Assembly (NCBI GenBank): GCA_012515455.1
Contig: JAAYYJ010000341.1
Span: 1 to 12,906, forward strand
Length of the DNA stretch: 12,906 bases
Reading direction: 5' to 3'
Source: Oligosphaeraceae bacterium
Lineage (GTDB): Bacteria; Verrucomicrobiota; Lentisphaeria; Oligosphaerales; Oligosphaeraceae
The notes under the pieces are model-generated. The model did not search any database. It was not told the DNA's origin and saw only the letters and a program-made list of their open reading frames with translations. The position numbers and the translations under genes were made by a program. This document shows positions 1 to 6,620 of this stretch, in pieces (positions within the stretch are counted from its first letter, which is position 1; every line of letters begins with the position of its first letter).

Positions 1-539
1 AGCTCCAGGACATCACGCCGGAAGATATGGATGCCGGAGAAGGTCATGCTGCCGTTCTGGGGATCGCGGAAGGATTTGATGCTGCCGTCGGGGTTCAGTG
101 AGACCGTGCGGGGGCCGCGGTCGGGGATCAGCAGCGCGGTGACTGCCGCTTGCTGCTGCAGATGCGCCTCGAGCAGCTGATGCAGATTGAAATCCAGGAT
201 GGTATCGGAATTGTGGACAATGATATGCTCAGCCTCCGGGATCAGCTCGCAGCCTTTGCGCAGACCGCCGCCATGATTGAGCAGTTTGTGCTCTTGGGAG
301 ACCCGCAGGTCCCAGTGGTATTTATCTGCCAGCCGCTGGCTGAATTCAGCCACCCGGTCACCCTGGTAAGAGGTGTTGACCACCAGGTTGTCGATCGGCA
401 GACTGCTGAGATTGCAGGCGGTCAGTTCCAGCAGCGGTACGCCGCAGAAGGGCAGCAATGCCTTGGGACGGGTCAGAGTAGCTGGGCGAAGGCGGCGTCC
501 TTCGCCGGCCGCCAGGATAAAGGCGCTGATTTTAGGCAT
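1..539 (-). CDS. Sugar-1-phosphate nucleotidyltransferase, MurU/HddC-like (3' end cut by window edge)
   Basis: Seen: the first 179 residues of an NTP_transferase-fold protein, read on the minus strand from ATG at 539-537 and running off the left edge. The N-terminal signature LAAGEGRRLRP (9-19) followed by RPKALLP (24-30) is the nucleotide-binding loop of sugar nucleotidyltransferases. GGGL (90-93) and HNSDTI (109-114) fit the base-binding and metal-binding aspartate positions. Known: these enzymes make NDP-sugars from an NTP and a sugar 1-phosphate in the cytoplasm. Inference: the pattern LLNHGGGLRKG resembles MurU (MurNAc-1-phosphate uridylyltransferase) and HddC more than RmlA or GalU, but the substrate cannot be fixed. 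The frame stays open upstream of the ATG (back to a TGA near 680) without another ATG. The catalytic motif sits right at the start, which supports this ATG; only a weak GAG precedes it. It lies 172 bases after the CCA-enzyme gene, in a gap where I see no clear terminator. Confidence 0.85.
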   Translation of the reverse strand, partial: MPKISAFILAAGEGRRLRPATLTRPKALLPFCGVPLLELTACNLSSLPIDNLVVNTSYQGDRVAEFSQRLADKYHWDLRVSQEHKLLNHGGGLRKGCELIPEAEHIIVHNSDTILDFNLHQLLEAHLQQQAAVTALLIPDRGPRTVSLNPDGSIKSFRDPQNGSMTFSGIHIFRRDVLE

Positions 540-711
540 GGCAGTCTCAATCGGGGTGGAGGGTGTCCAAGCAGGCAGCGGGAATTTTGTCCGGTCCGCC
601 GATAGCTCCAAGGTTGCAGTGGACCGGGAAGGTCGGCAAGCGAAATCAGGGGTGCGGTGGTGGAAAAGGTGATATCAGCCTGACGGCACAAAAAATGACC
701 GTGGGTGGTGC

Positions 712-2115
712 TTATTCGGGCAGGTAATGTTCCTTAACCCATTCCAGGGCGTCAGCTTTGCTCTGCAGCACGCCCTCGAGGTTGGCATCCTGGACAGTAT
801 CCAGGATAGTGCGGAAAAGTGGTCCAGGCTGGTATCCCAAGGCAATCAGATCGGCACCGCTGAGCAAAGGCTGGGGCGGCACCGGGCGGTTCTCTTCTTG
901 CTCCCAGGCTTGCAGCAGGGCGCGGTGGACGTCCAGCAGGCCGTGGCTGCTCCAGCAATCCAGGTAGTGCAGTTCCAGGTGCAGGGGGAAAAGTGGGTCC
1001 TGGAGTAACCGGCGTTGCGTGGCCAGGCGCATTTGCGGGAAATTCGCCAAGGTCATGTGGCGGCGGACCAGCTCCCGGACCGTGTCGCAGAGCTCGCTGC
1101 TCTGGCGCAGGCGGCGCAGGAGGTCTGCGGCCATGTCCGCGCCCACCAGGTCGTGGTTGTAAAAGCGGATGCGGTCGGTCTGTGAGAAGGTGCCCGGTTT
1201 GCCCAGATCGTGCAGCAGCACTGCCCAGGCCAGGGCCAGCCATTCCGTCCGGCTGGCCCGGGCCAGGCGCCCGGCGTGGAAGCGTGGTCCCGCCGTGGCA
1301 GAGGATACTTTGCCCGCCTGGGCGGCGAAGCCTGCCAGCATAATCAAGGTGTGCTCCCAGACATCTCCCTCGGGATGATATTCGGGCGGCTGCTGCACTC
1401 CCTGCAGGTCACAGACCTCAGGCAGAAGGCAGCGCAGCATGCCGCAGCGGTCCAGCAGTTTCAAGCCGTGGCCGGGAGCAGGGCTGAGTATTATGCGATT
1501 CAATTCGGCGGCGATGCGCTCCTGGGAGACGCAAGTGATGTTCGGGCTTTCGGCCACCAGCGCGGTCCAAGTCTCTGCCTCGATACTGAAGCCGAGTTCG
1601 GCGGCGAAGCGCACTGCCCGCAGCAGCCGCAATTTATCTTCCTGGAAGCGCCGTCTGGCTTCTCCCACGGCCCGGATGGTGCGCTGCTGCAGGTCTCGCT
1701 GTCCGCCGACATAATCGTGCAGGGTGCTGCTGACGGGATCGAACAGCATGGCGTTGATACTGAAATCGCGGCGTTGCACATCTTCTTCCAGGGAAGCAAA
1801 GGCAATGTTTGCCGGGTGTCGGCCATCCTGATAATCGCTCTCGCAGCGGAAAGTGGCGACCTCGTAGACCTGCTCACTGGCCAGCACCGCAATGATTCCG
1901 AACGCTTTGCCGATGGCATAAGTCCTGGGGAAGAGCTGCTCGACTTGTTCCGGGTGGGCGGAGGTGGCGATGTCGTAATCCTGGCTGGGGCGTCCCAGCA
2001 GGAAATCCCGCACGCAGCCCCCTGCCAGCACTGCCTGATGCCCGGCACCCTGCAAGGTGCGGATAATTTCCAGGGCCGCCGGGGGGCAGACAAAAGTTGA
2101 AAAATCACTGGTCAT
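712..2115 (-). CDS. CCA-adding tRNA nucleotidyltransferase / poly(A) polymerase family with HD domain
   Basis: A 467-residue class II tRNA nucleotidyltransferase-family protein, which adds or repairs the 3' CCA of tRNAs. Seen in order: LAGGCVRD (30-37); the metal-binding DYD (D46, D48) of the polymerase-beta-like head; RRDF (115-118) followed by INAM; the neck segment EDKLRLLRAVRFAAELGF (159-176); ERIAAELNRI (199-208); then an HD domain with H255, H302-D303 (LLHDLGKPGT) and H321. Known: the head and neck select CTP and ATP, while HD domains in this family carry phosphohydrolase or phosphatase activity in some members. The frame is open to an ATG at 2220, but that start would overlap the upstream gene by 116 bases. 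The ATG at 2115 gives an 11-base overlap and a normal N-terminus (MTSDFSTF), so I chose it; no strong Shine-Dalgarno is visible, which fits translational coupling. Sequence alone does not separate a full CCA enzyme from a CC-adding, A-adding or poly(A)-adding relative. Confidence 0.92.
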   Translation of the reverse strand: MTSDFSTFVCPPAALEIIRTLQGAGHQAVLAGGCVRDFLLGRPSQDYDIATSAHPEQVEQLFPRTYAIGKAFGIIAVLASEQVYEVATFRCESDYQDGRHPANIAFASLEEDVQRRDFSINAMLFDPVSSTLHDYVGGQRDLQQRTIRAVGEARRRFQEDKLRLLRAVRFAAELGFSIEAETWTALVAESPNITCVSQERIAAELNRIILSPAPGHGLKLLDRCGMLRCLLPEVCDLQGVQQPPEYHPEGDVWEHTLIMLAGFAAQAGKVSSATAGPRFHAGRLARASRTEWLALAWAVLLHDLGKPGTFSQTDRIRFYNHDLVGADMAADLLRRLRQSSELCDTVRELVRRHMTLANFPQMRLATQRRLLQDPLFPLHLELHYLDCWSSHGLLDVHRALLQAWEQEENRPVPPQPLLSGADLIALGYQPGPLFRTILDTVQDANLEGVLQSKADALEWVKEHYLPE

Positions 2116-3760
2116 TGCATTGGGATGGCGCTTGGCCCGGAGCCGGGTTTGATAAAGGCGGACAGCACTTCTCCTGCTGAAACAGCCAGGGGAGAAGCTG
2201 GGGATGTGCCAATGCACCATCCCAGGAGTTGTGCCCGCAATCAGGAAATTCCGTGTAGCGGACCGGTCCGCCGCACTCCTGCAGGGCTTGGACCATCCGG
2301 CGGGACAACTCTGGCGGAACTACGTGGTCGGCGGCACCATGGAAGGCCCAGACCGGCAGGTCATGCAGGCGCATCGCCTGCCGGGGGTCGCCGCCGCCGC
2401 AGATCGGCACTGCGGCCGCAAAACGTTCCGGATACCGGCAGACTGCATCCCAAGTGCCGAAGCCGCCCATGGAGAGTCCGAGGACGTAAACGCGCTTCCG
2501 GTCGACGGGGTTCTGGCGCTGGATGCTCTCCAGCAGCTCCAGAGCCAGCTGCAGCGGCCGCGCGGGATTAGTGTTCTGGAGGTGGCTGGGCGCATGCCAG
2601 GGGCTGTCGACCCATTGTGCGCCTTCCGGGCATTGCGGCACCAGGACAAAGCAGGGGTGCTGCTGGCGCAGTTCAGGCCGGGTGAAGACCGTGGCCAGGT
2701 GGGTCAGCTGTTTGAGGTTGTCAGTGCCGCGTTCTCCGGCACCGTGCAACAGCAGCACCAGGGGATATTGCCGGCCCGGCTCGAGGTTCTCCGGCGCGAG
2801 CAGCCGGTAGGGCAGCAGCTCACCGTTGCGGCTGAACATCTCCGGGCGGTACTTCTCCCTGCTGTCCAGCTGCAGACTGATCTCACCCGTACTGCTGCCC
2901 TGCAAATGGCTTAGTCGACCGACCGGCAGGCTGAGACTGGGATTGACATGCCCGAATTGCAGATTGCAGAGCACCGGGCCATTGATCTCAGTCGCGTATT
3001 CCGACAGGATGTCCGGGATGTGCTCTGCGTCCTCGGCAGCGCTGAACTGACCGAAAATCAGCCCCGCGAGCGCCCCCAGTATCCCGGCCTGCCGCAACTG
3101 GTTCAAGGCCCGGTCCAAGGCGTGAGCGGGCAGATGCACATCTTCGAGAACCAGGATGGCCCCTTTGAGCTCCGGCAGGAACGGCGTCGCCAGCAATGCA
3201 CCCAGCAGAGTGAGGTTTGCGGGCATCAGCTGCCCCATGGCTTTGCCGGGTTGCAGCACGCGAGCGCCATGCCAGGAGGGCAGCAGCTGCTCGCTCTCCT
3301 GCAAGACCGCCGCCAGGGATTCCATATTGGCCGCATAAGCCTCAGCATTATCCCCCCACTGCCGGCAGAGCATCGGGCCATGGATGTGCCGGCGGCAGCC
3401 GTGCCGCAGCGCGGCCAGGTGCAGAGCGGTGAGATCGCTGTAGCCGACCACCGGCAGGTTGCGTTTCCGCCAGGCCTGCCAGTCCAGGCGGGGCAGCAGC
3501 CGGGCGCTGCCGCTGCCGCCGCAGGCAGCCAGCAGCAGGTCCACCTCGGGGTCTTGTAGCAGCTTCTGCAGGGCCAGCAGGCGCTCATCGTCGCTGCCGG
3601 CAAAGAAGCGCCAGGGCCGGGAGGGGAGGGTGTCCTTGCAGGCGACCCCGCAGGACAATAATTTTTCCCGTCCCAGCCGATACAGTTCTGGAGGCGGGTA
3701 TTTGGCGGGTGCGAAGATTCCGACTGTATGGATTGATTCGGGGAAGGGGTAGCGCAGCAT
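2105..3760 (-). CDS. Fusion protein: S66 LD-carboxypeptidase (MccF/LdcA-like) + COG4099-type alpha/beta-hydrolase esterase
   Basis: One uninterrupted 551-residue frame with two enzyme domains. Residues 1 to about 297 match the S66 family (LD-carboxypeptidase, microcin C self-immunity MccF): VGIFAPA (13-19), ACGGSG (79-84), nucleophile S108 in VVGYSDLTAL, E206 in LVLEDV, and H271 in FGHVNP, so the Ser-Glu-His triad looks complete. Residues about 305-530 match the 'predicted peptidase'/phospholipase-carboxylesterase type of alpha/beta hydrolase: LLLHGAGERGTDN (336-348), PQCP (375-378), nucleophile S430 in GLSMGG, D478 in GAADHVVPP, and H510 in DCGHNSW. Known: LdcA-type enzymes remove the terminal D-Ala from tetrapeptides during peptidoglycan recycling in the cytoplasm. 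No signal peptide is visible, so I infer a cytoplasmic protein. The tail (532-551) is Pro/Cys-rich and non-domain. The start at 3760 fits the S66 N-terminus, although no clear Shine-Dalgarno precedes it. It begins 40 bases after the HPr-protein gene and overlaps the CCA gene by 11 bases, so a shared operon is likely. Confidence 0.9.
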   Translation of the reverse strand: MLRYPFPESIHTVGIFAPAKYPPPELYRLGREKLLSCGVACKDTLPSRPWRFFAGSDDERLLALQKLLQDPEVDLLLAACGGSGSARLLPRLDWQAWRKRNLPVVGYSDLTALHLAALRHGCRRHIHGPMLCRQWGDNAEAYAANMESLAAVLQESEQLLPSWHGARVLQPGKAMGQLMPANLTLLGALLATPFLPELKGAILVLEDVHLPAHALDRALNQLRQAGILGALAGLIFGQFSAAEDAEHIPDILSEYATEINGPVLCNLQFGHVNPSLSLPVGRLSHLQGSSTGEISLQLDSREKYRPEMFSRNGELLPYRLLAPENLEPGRQYPLVLLLHGAGERGTDNLKQLTHLATVFTRPELRQQHPCFVLVPQCPEGAQWVDSPWHAPSHLQNTNPARPLQLALELLESIQRQNPVDRKRVYVLGLSMGGFGTWDAVCRYPERFAAAVPICGGGDPRQAMRLHDLPVWAFHGAADHVVPPELSRRMVQALQECGGPVRYTEFPDCGHNSWDGALAHPQLLPWLFQQEKCCPPLSNPAPGQAPSQCNDQ

Positions 3761-3800
3761 AGCCAGATATTGGGCCCGGGTGACGGTTGGGAAGCGGATG

Positions 3801-5369
3801 CTACTGCTGCCGGTAGTTGTTCAGGTAATCAAGCTCCGGCGGCAGAGGGATGTTGGTGCCGAATTCATTTTCGCCGTAGCTGTGCTCGGCCAGAATGCCC
3901 AAATCCCGCAACACCCTGATGTCCCCCCGAAAATCAGCCTTCACTTCCAGCAGGATGCTCAGGTAACGGTGGGTGTGCAGGGTACTAATCACATCCAGAG
4001 TCAGGGCGAACAAGGACTTGTCGCTCTTAGCCAGCTTGGTGAGCAGCGGCGCAACCGGCAGGGGGTAGCGCAGCAGACGTACTGCACCTTGCCCGGCCAG
4101 CATCCGGATCACCGCCAGAACACCATCCTCAGTGCTGATGGCCTTGCTGTCAATTTTGCTGATTATTTCTGACAAGTCCATTTTGCTGATGGTCTCGGAG
4201 ATATACTGGCGCTTCTTCTGATTGATCCATTCATTGGTGCGCCAGAGGTCCATGGTGTTCTTGGCGTCATATTTGGACGCGTCGCAAATCATGGTTACTT
4301 TGCTGCCATAGTGCATAACAATTGATGACACCAGGACCGAGGGCCGGACATGGAAGCCGAAATACGGTGGTACCGGGATGCTTACAGTCTCGATTACGGC
4401 ATATTTTTTCAGGATGCTCTGGCAGAGGCTCCGGGCATTGTCCATGAACTTGTAGCTGTAATGGCAGAGGTAATGCACGAACAACTCCATAAACCAGTCG
4501 CTGGCCAGCACGCAATTGGCATTGCAGAACAGCGCGCCGGCGTTGATCTTGAAATGCCGCTCGTAGAAATGGGCAAAGATGGTGCCCACCCGCAACAGAT
4601 GCAGCACGATGCTGATGTGCTCGCGCAGTCTGGGCACGTTATTGTCGCCAGTCTCGGTGTCGCTGTCACTGATATAGGTGTCGTAGGTGGACTGCAGGTT
4701 GTGGATTTTCCCCTCCAGAGCCCGCAGGGAGGCCTCACCGATGCGATGGAAATCCACCTCCGACCATTTGGGGGGCTTGGATTTCGCCGCAATTTGCAGG
4801 AAAGCCGCATCTTCAGTGATATTCAGGAAACCGGTGGCCAGCTTGATGATCAGCTCGTTCGCAGTAGCCCCGCTGACCCCTTTGCGGTCCCGGGGCAGAT
4901 GCCCGATGGGGAGATTCTCGCTGAAGTCGAAGCCGAGGTTGTCCTCCGGGGATGGCCAGGAGAAGTTTTTGCCTTCCTGGAGCAGCCTTTTCAGGGCGCA
5001 GAAGATGAAGGCCGAGACATAGTTGATAGCGTCAGCAGTATGCTGATGAAATTCATCCTGCAGTGAATCCAGGCTGTAGCCCCGGCTGGTATGCAGCAGA
5101 TGCAGCAGTTCATATCCAGCCGTACTGAAATTTTTCAGAATGGCGATCTGCATTCGGAAGGGATACCACTGGAGGTTATTGCGGGCGCCGTAGGCATCCA
5201 GGAGTTCTTCCAGTTGGGTCGCTTCTGCTTGGATCACCCCCAGGCAGGGGCGGCTCAATTCCATGCATTCAGCCCCTTCCAGGACCAGCTTTTTGGCCAA
5301 AGACAGCAGCAGCGTGGAACGCTCGCGCAGGAATTTGTCAAACAATTGTTGATTTACCAGCCTGGGCAT
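3801..5369 (-). CDS. Large helical protein with internal HPr-like phosphocarrier domain
   Basis: A 522-residue protein. Residues 1 to about 320 are mostly amphipathic helix and match no family I can name. Residues about 327-385 resemble HPr of the phosphotransferase system: VSIPVPPYFGFHVRPSVLV places H340 and R342-P343 at the equivalents of HPr His15, Arg17 and Pro18, followed by a SKVTMIC beta strand and AKNTMDL where HPr has KSIM. The regulatory Ser46 position is therefore Asn (N371). The C-terminal part (386-522) is again helical and ends in a Pro-rich tail (FGTNIPLPPELDYL). No signal peptide or transmembrane segment is visible. Inference: a cytoplasmic sensor or scaffold that may accept phosphate on H340; the partner is unknown. 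The frame is open to an ATG at 5399, but GGAGGG at 5384-5379 lies 9 bases before the ATG at 5369, which decides the start. It is followed 40 bases later by the S66-esterase gene. Confidence 0.8.
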   Translation of the reverse strand: MPRLVNQQLFDKFLRERSTLLLSLAKKLVLEGAECMELSRPCLGVIQAEATQLEELLDAYGARNNLQWYPFRMQIAILKNFSTAGYELLHLLHTSRGYSLDSLQDEFHQHTADAINYVSAFIFCALKRLLQEGKNFSWPSPEDNLGFDFSENLPIGHLPRDRKGVSGATANELIIKLATGFLNITEDAAFLQIAAKSKPPKWSEVDFHRIGEASLRALEGKIHNLQSTYDTYISDSDTETGDNNVPRLREHISIVLHLLRVGTIFAHFYERHFKINAGALFCNANCVLASDWFMELFVHYLCHYSYKFMDNARSLCQSILKKYAVIETVSIPVPPYFGFHVRPSVLVSSIVMHYGSKVTMICDASKYDAKNTMDLWRTNEWINQKKRQYISETISKMDLSEIISKIDSKAISTEDGVLAVIRMLAGQGAVRLLRYPLPVAPLLTKLAKSDKSLFALTLDVISTLHTHRYLSILLEVKADFRGDIRVLRDLGILAEHSYGENEFGTNIPLPPELDYLNNYRQQ

Positions 5370-5378
5370 AATACATTT

Positions 5379-5384
5379 CCCTCC
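5379..5384 (-). promoter_or_regulatory. Shine-Dalgarno GGAGGG of the HPr-domain gene
   Basis: On the minus strand, GGAGGG is followed by 9 bases and then the ATG at 5369. The longer frame starting at 5399 would translate through this site as Gly-Gly-Lys, so the site argues for the internal start. Confidence 0.75.
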
Positions 5385-5458
5385 ATGATTAGCGGTCACA
5401 GTCTTCTATTTTCATCTGTGCCTTCCCGTGCAACAGATTGACTTCCCAGAACCTGTCT

Positions 5459-6154
5459 TCAATTGATGGGAGCGCGTTCAATCGTGACATTGCCCTCCAG
5501 AACCGTGACCTTGCCGATGCGGGCTTTGGCACGCTCCAGGGTGGCGTTGGCGATAGTGGTGAAGTTGTTCACCAGTTTGGGGCGCAAACCGGCCGGCAAC
5601 GGCAGCATCCCGAGCTTGCAGGACTTGACCTCCAGGGTGAAAGTCCCGCTGCCATTGGCTTGGGGAGTGGCTTTGACGCTGGTATGCAAGCTCAGGAACT
5701 TCAATTTGGCCGTAAGAATAAGCCGGACATCACCATCGGCCAGGAACAGAACCGTGACGTGCTCCGGAGTCGGCGAGCCTTTGCCGCCAGTATAGGTGCT
5801 GAACTGCTGATTGACCAGGGCCGTAGCTTCCTCGTTGGTGAAGGATACTGAGCGTGAACTGCGGTTGCGGATCAGCAGGGTCTTGTAGTTCTTCTGGGCC
5901 TGCTCGGTGACCTCGGCAGCGGTTATGCGCCCGCTGGCCGGAAACAGCGCCCCGGCTACAATAACCAGAATGGCCAGGGTCAGGACAATGCCGAGGATGA
6001 TATTGACCAGGTGCATGATTTTTTGCGCCTTGGTCTGAGTATTAACCGCAAAGGCTTCCGGCTTCAGATTTTCAAGCTCCAGTTTCTCACCGCAACCGCG
6101 GCAGAAAATTGCATTGAGAAGATTGTCGGTTCCACATTTCGGACATTGCAGCAT
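5459..6154 (-). CDS. Zinc-ribbon, single-span membrane protein with C-terminal extracytoplasmic domain (DUF2140/YpmS-like architecture)
   Basis: A 231-residue protein. Seen: an N-terminal zinc ribbon, C4-x2-C7 and C18-x2-C21 (QCPKCGTDN...FCRGCGEKL). A linker follows, then one strong hydrophobic segment at about 48-71 (HLVNIILGIVLTLAILVIVA). The remaining 160 residues are soluble, with alternating beta strands. They include SFTNEEATALVNQQF (104-118) and LGMLPLPAGL (181-190), a pattern that resembles the extracytoplasmic domain of DUF2140/YpmS-type proteins. That resemblance is from memory and weak. Topology inferred: ribbon in the cytoplasm, C-terminal domain outside. The start at 6154 is supported by GAGGT at 6166-6162, seven bases upstream. 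It begins 21 bases after the FmdB-family gene, so the two zinc-ribbon genes are very probably co-transcribed. Function unknown. Confidence 0.78.
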   Translation of the reverse strand: MLQCPKCGTDNLLNAIFCRGCGEKLELENLKPEAFAVNTQTKAQKIMHLVNIILGIVLTLAILVIVAGALFPASGRITAAEVTEQAQKNYKTLLIRNRSSRSVSFTNEEATALVNQQFSTYTGGKGSPTPEHVTVLFLADGDVRLILTAKLKFLSLHTSVKATPQANGSGTFTLEVKSCKLGMLPLPAGLRPKLVNNFTTIANATLERAKARIGKVTVLEGNVTIERAPIN

Positions 6155-6161
6155 GCTAATT

Positions 6162-6166
6162 ACCTC
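6162..6166 (-). promoter_or_regulatory. Shine-Dalgarno GAGGT of the membrane zinc-ribbon gene
   Basis: GAGGT on the minus strand lies seven bases upstream of the ATG at 6154, inside the 21-base gap after the FmdB-family gene. It supports both the start codon and translation from a shared transcript. Confidence 0.6.
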
Positions 6167-6175
6167 AGTTGAGAA

Positions 6176-6466
6176 CTACTTTTGCTGGGTGCCGGCAGCC
6201 GTGTCGGCGGAAGAGGTGTTCCCGGACGGCTTGCTGTCCGCAGCAGCGCCGGAAGATTCTTTGCTCGGGTTGGCGGCCGGGGCTTTACTCTTGTAGTCGG
6301 TGCAATAAAAACCACTGCCTTTGAAGATGATGCCGGCACCGCTGCCAATCAGACGGCGGACATGACCACCGCATTGAGGACATTCCTCCAGGCGGGTGTC
6401 AGTCATTTTCTGGAAAAAATCAAACCGGTAGCCGCAGGATTCACATTTGTATTCGTAGGTCGGCAT
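6176..6466 (-). CDS. FmdB-family zinc-ribbon protein with low-complexity tail
   Basis: A 96-residue protein whose first 55 residues are a textbook FmdB/CxxC_CxxC_SSSS zinc ribbon: MPTYEYKCESCGYRF with C8 and C11, then ECPQCGG with C29 and C32, followed by LIGSGAGIIFKGSGFYCTDY (39-58). Known: the family is widespread, was named for a putative regulator of formamidase genes, and has no firm general function. The tail (59-96) is rich in Ser, Ala, Lys and Pro (KAPAANPSKE...TAAGTQQK) and probably disordered. It has no clear Shine-Dalgarno, but MPTYEY is the standard family N-terminus, so the start is secure. It is preceded by the candidate promoter at 6520-6547 and followed 21 bases later by the membrane zinc-ribbon gene. 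Confidence 0.92.
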   Translation of the reverse strand: MPTYEYKCESCGYRFDFFQKMTDTRLEECPQCGGHVRRLIGSGAGIIFKGSGFYCTDYKSKAPAANPSKESSGAAADSKPSGNTSSADTAAGTQQK

Positions 6467-6519
6467 AGTTGCGTGGGGGGCTGAAAGACTGGGGTTAATA
6501 TTGGAAACAGAAAATAGTT

Positions 6520-6547
6520 ACTATAATCATGCATGGCGAAAAAACAA
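6520..6547 (-). promoter_or_regulatory. Candidate sigma70-type promoter for the two zinc-ribbon genes
   Basis: On the minus strand, TTGTTT (6547-6542) is followed by a 16-base spacer and TATAGT (6525-6520), about 54 bases upstream of the fmdB-family start. The -10 box matches five of six consensus bases; the -35 box is weak. The -10 overlaps an 11-base dyad, ATAGTTACTAT as read on the plus strand (6514-6524), which could be an operator. The call is inference from consensus only. Confidence 0.4.
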
Positions 6548-6620
6548 GAATGCTGCAGAGGAAAATTTTTCGGGCTTTTTTTCCCTCCTGCAGGGAGCCG
6601 CTCGGGGTCGGGGGGGGGAG

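Noticed and set aside
473..691. Short minus-strand frame covering the gap between the CCA enzyme and the nucleotidyltransferase
   Set aside because: Its end overlaps the nucleotidyltransferase gene in another frame, it has no domain, and no Shine-Dalgarno stands before it.
1210..2100. Long plus-strand open frame (296 residues) opposite the CCA-enzyme gene
   Set aside because: It is antisense to a gene with full family motifs, has no recognisable domain, and is typical of shadow frames in GC-rich coding DNA.
6582..6596. TCCCT/AGGGA hairpin in the gap after the amidotransferase gene, considered as a terminator
   Set aside because: On the minus-strand transcript it is followed by A residues rather than U, and the stem is only 5 bp.
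6610..6618. Run of nine G next to the amidotransferase stop codon, considered as a phase-variation tract
   Set aside because: It lies outside the coding frame, just past the stop, so slippage would not alter the protein. A small G-quadruplex or assembly-length error is possible but not supported further.
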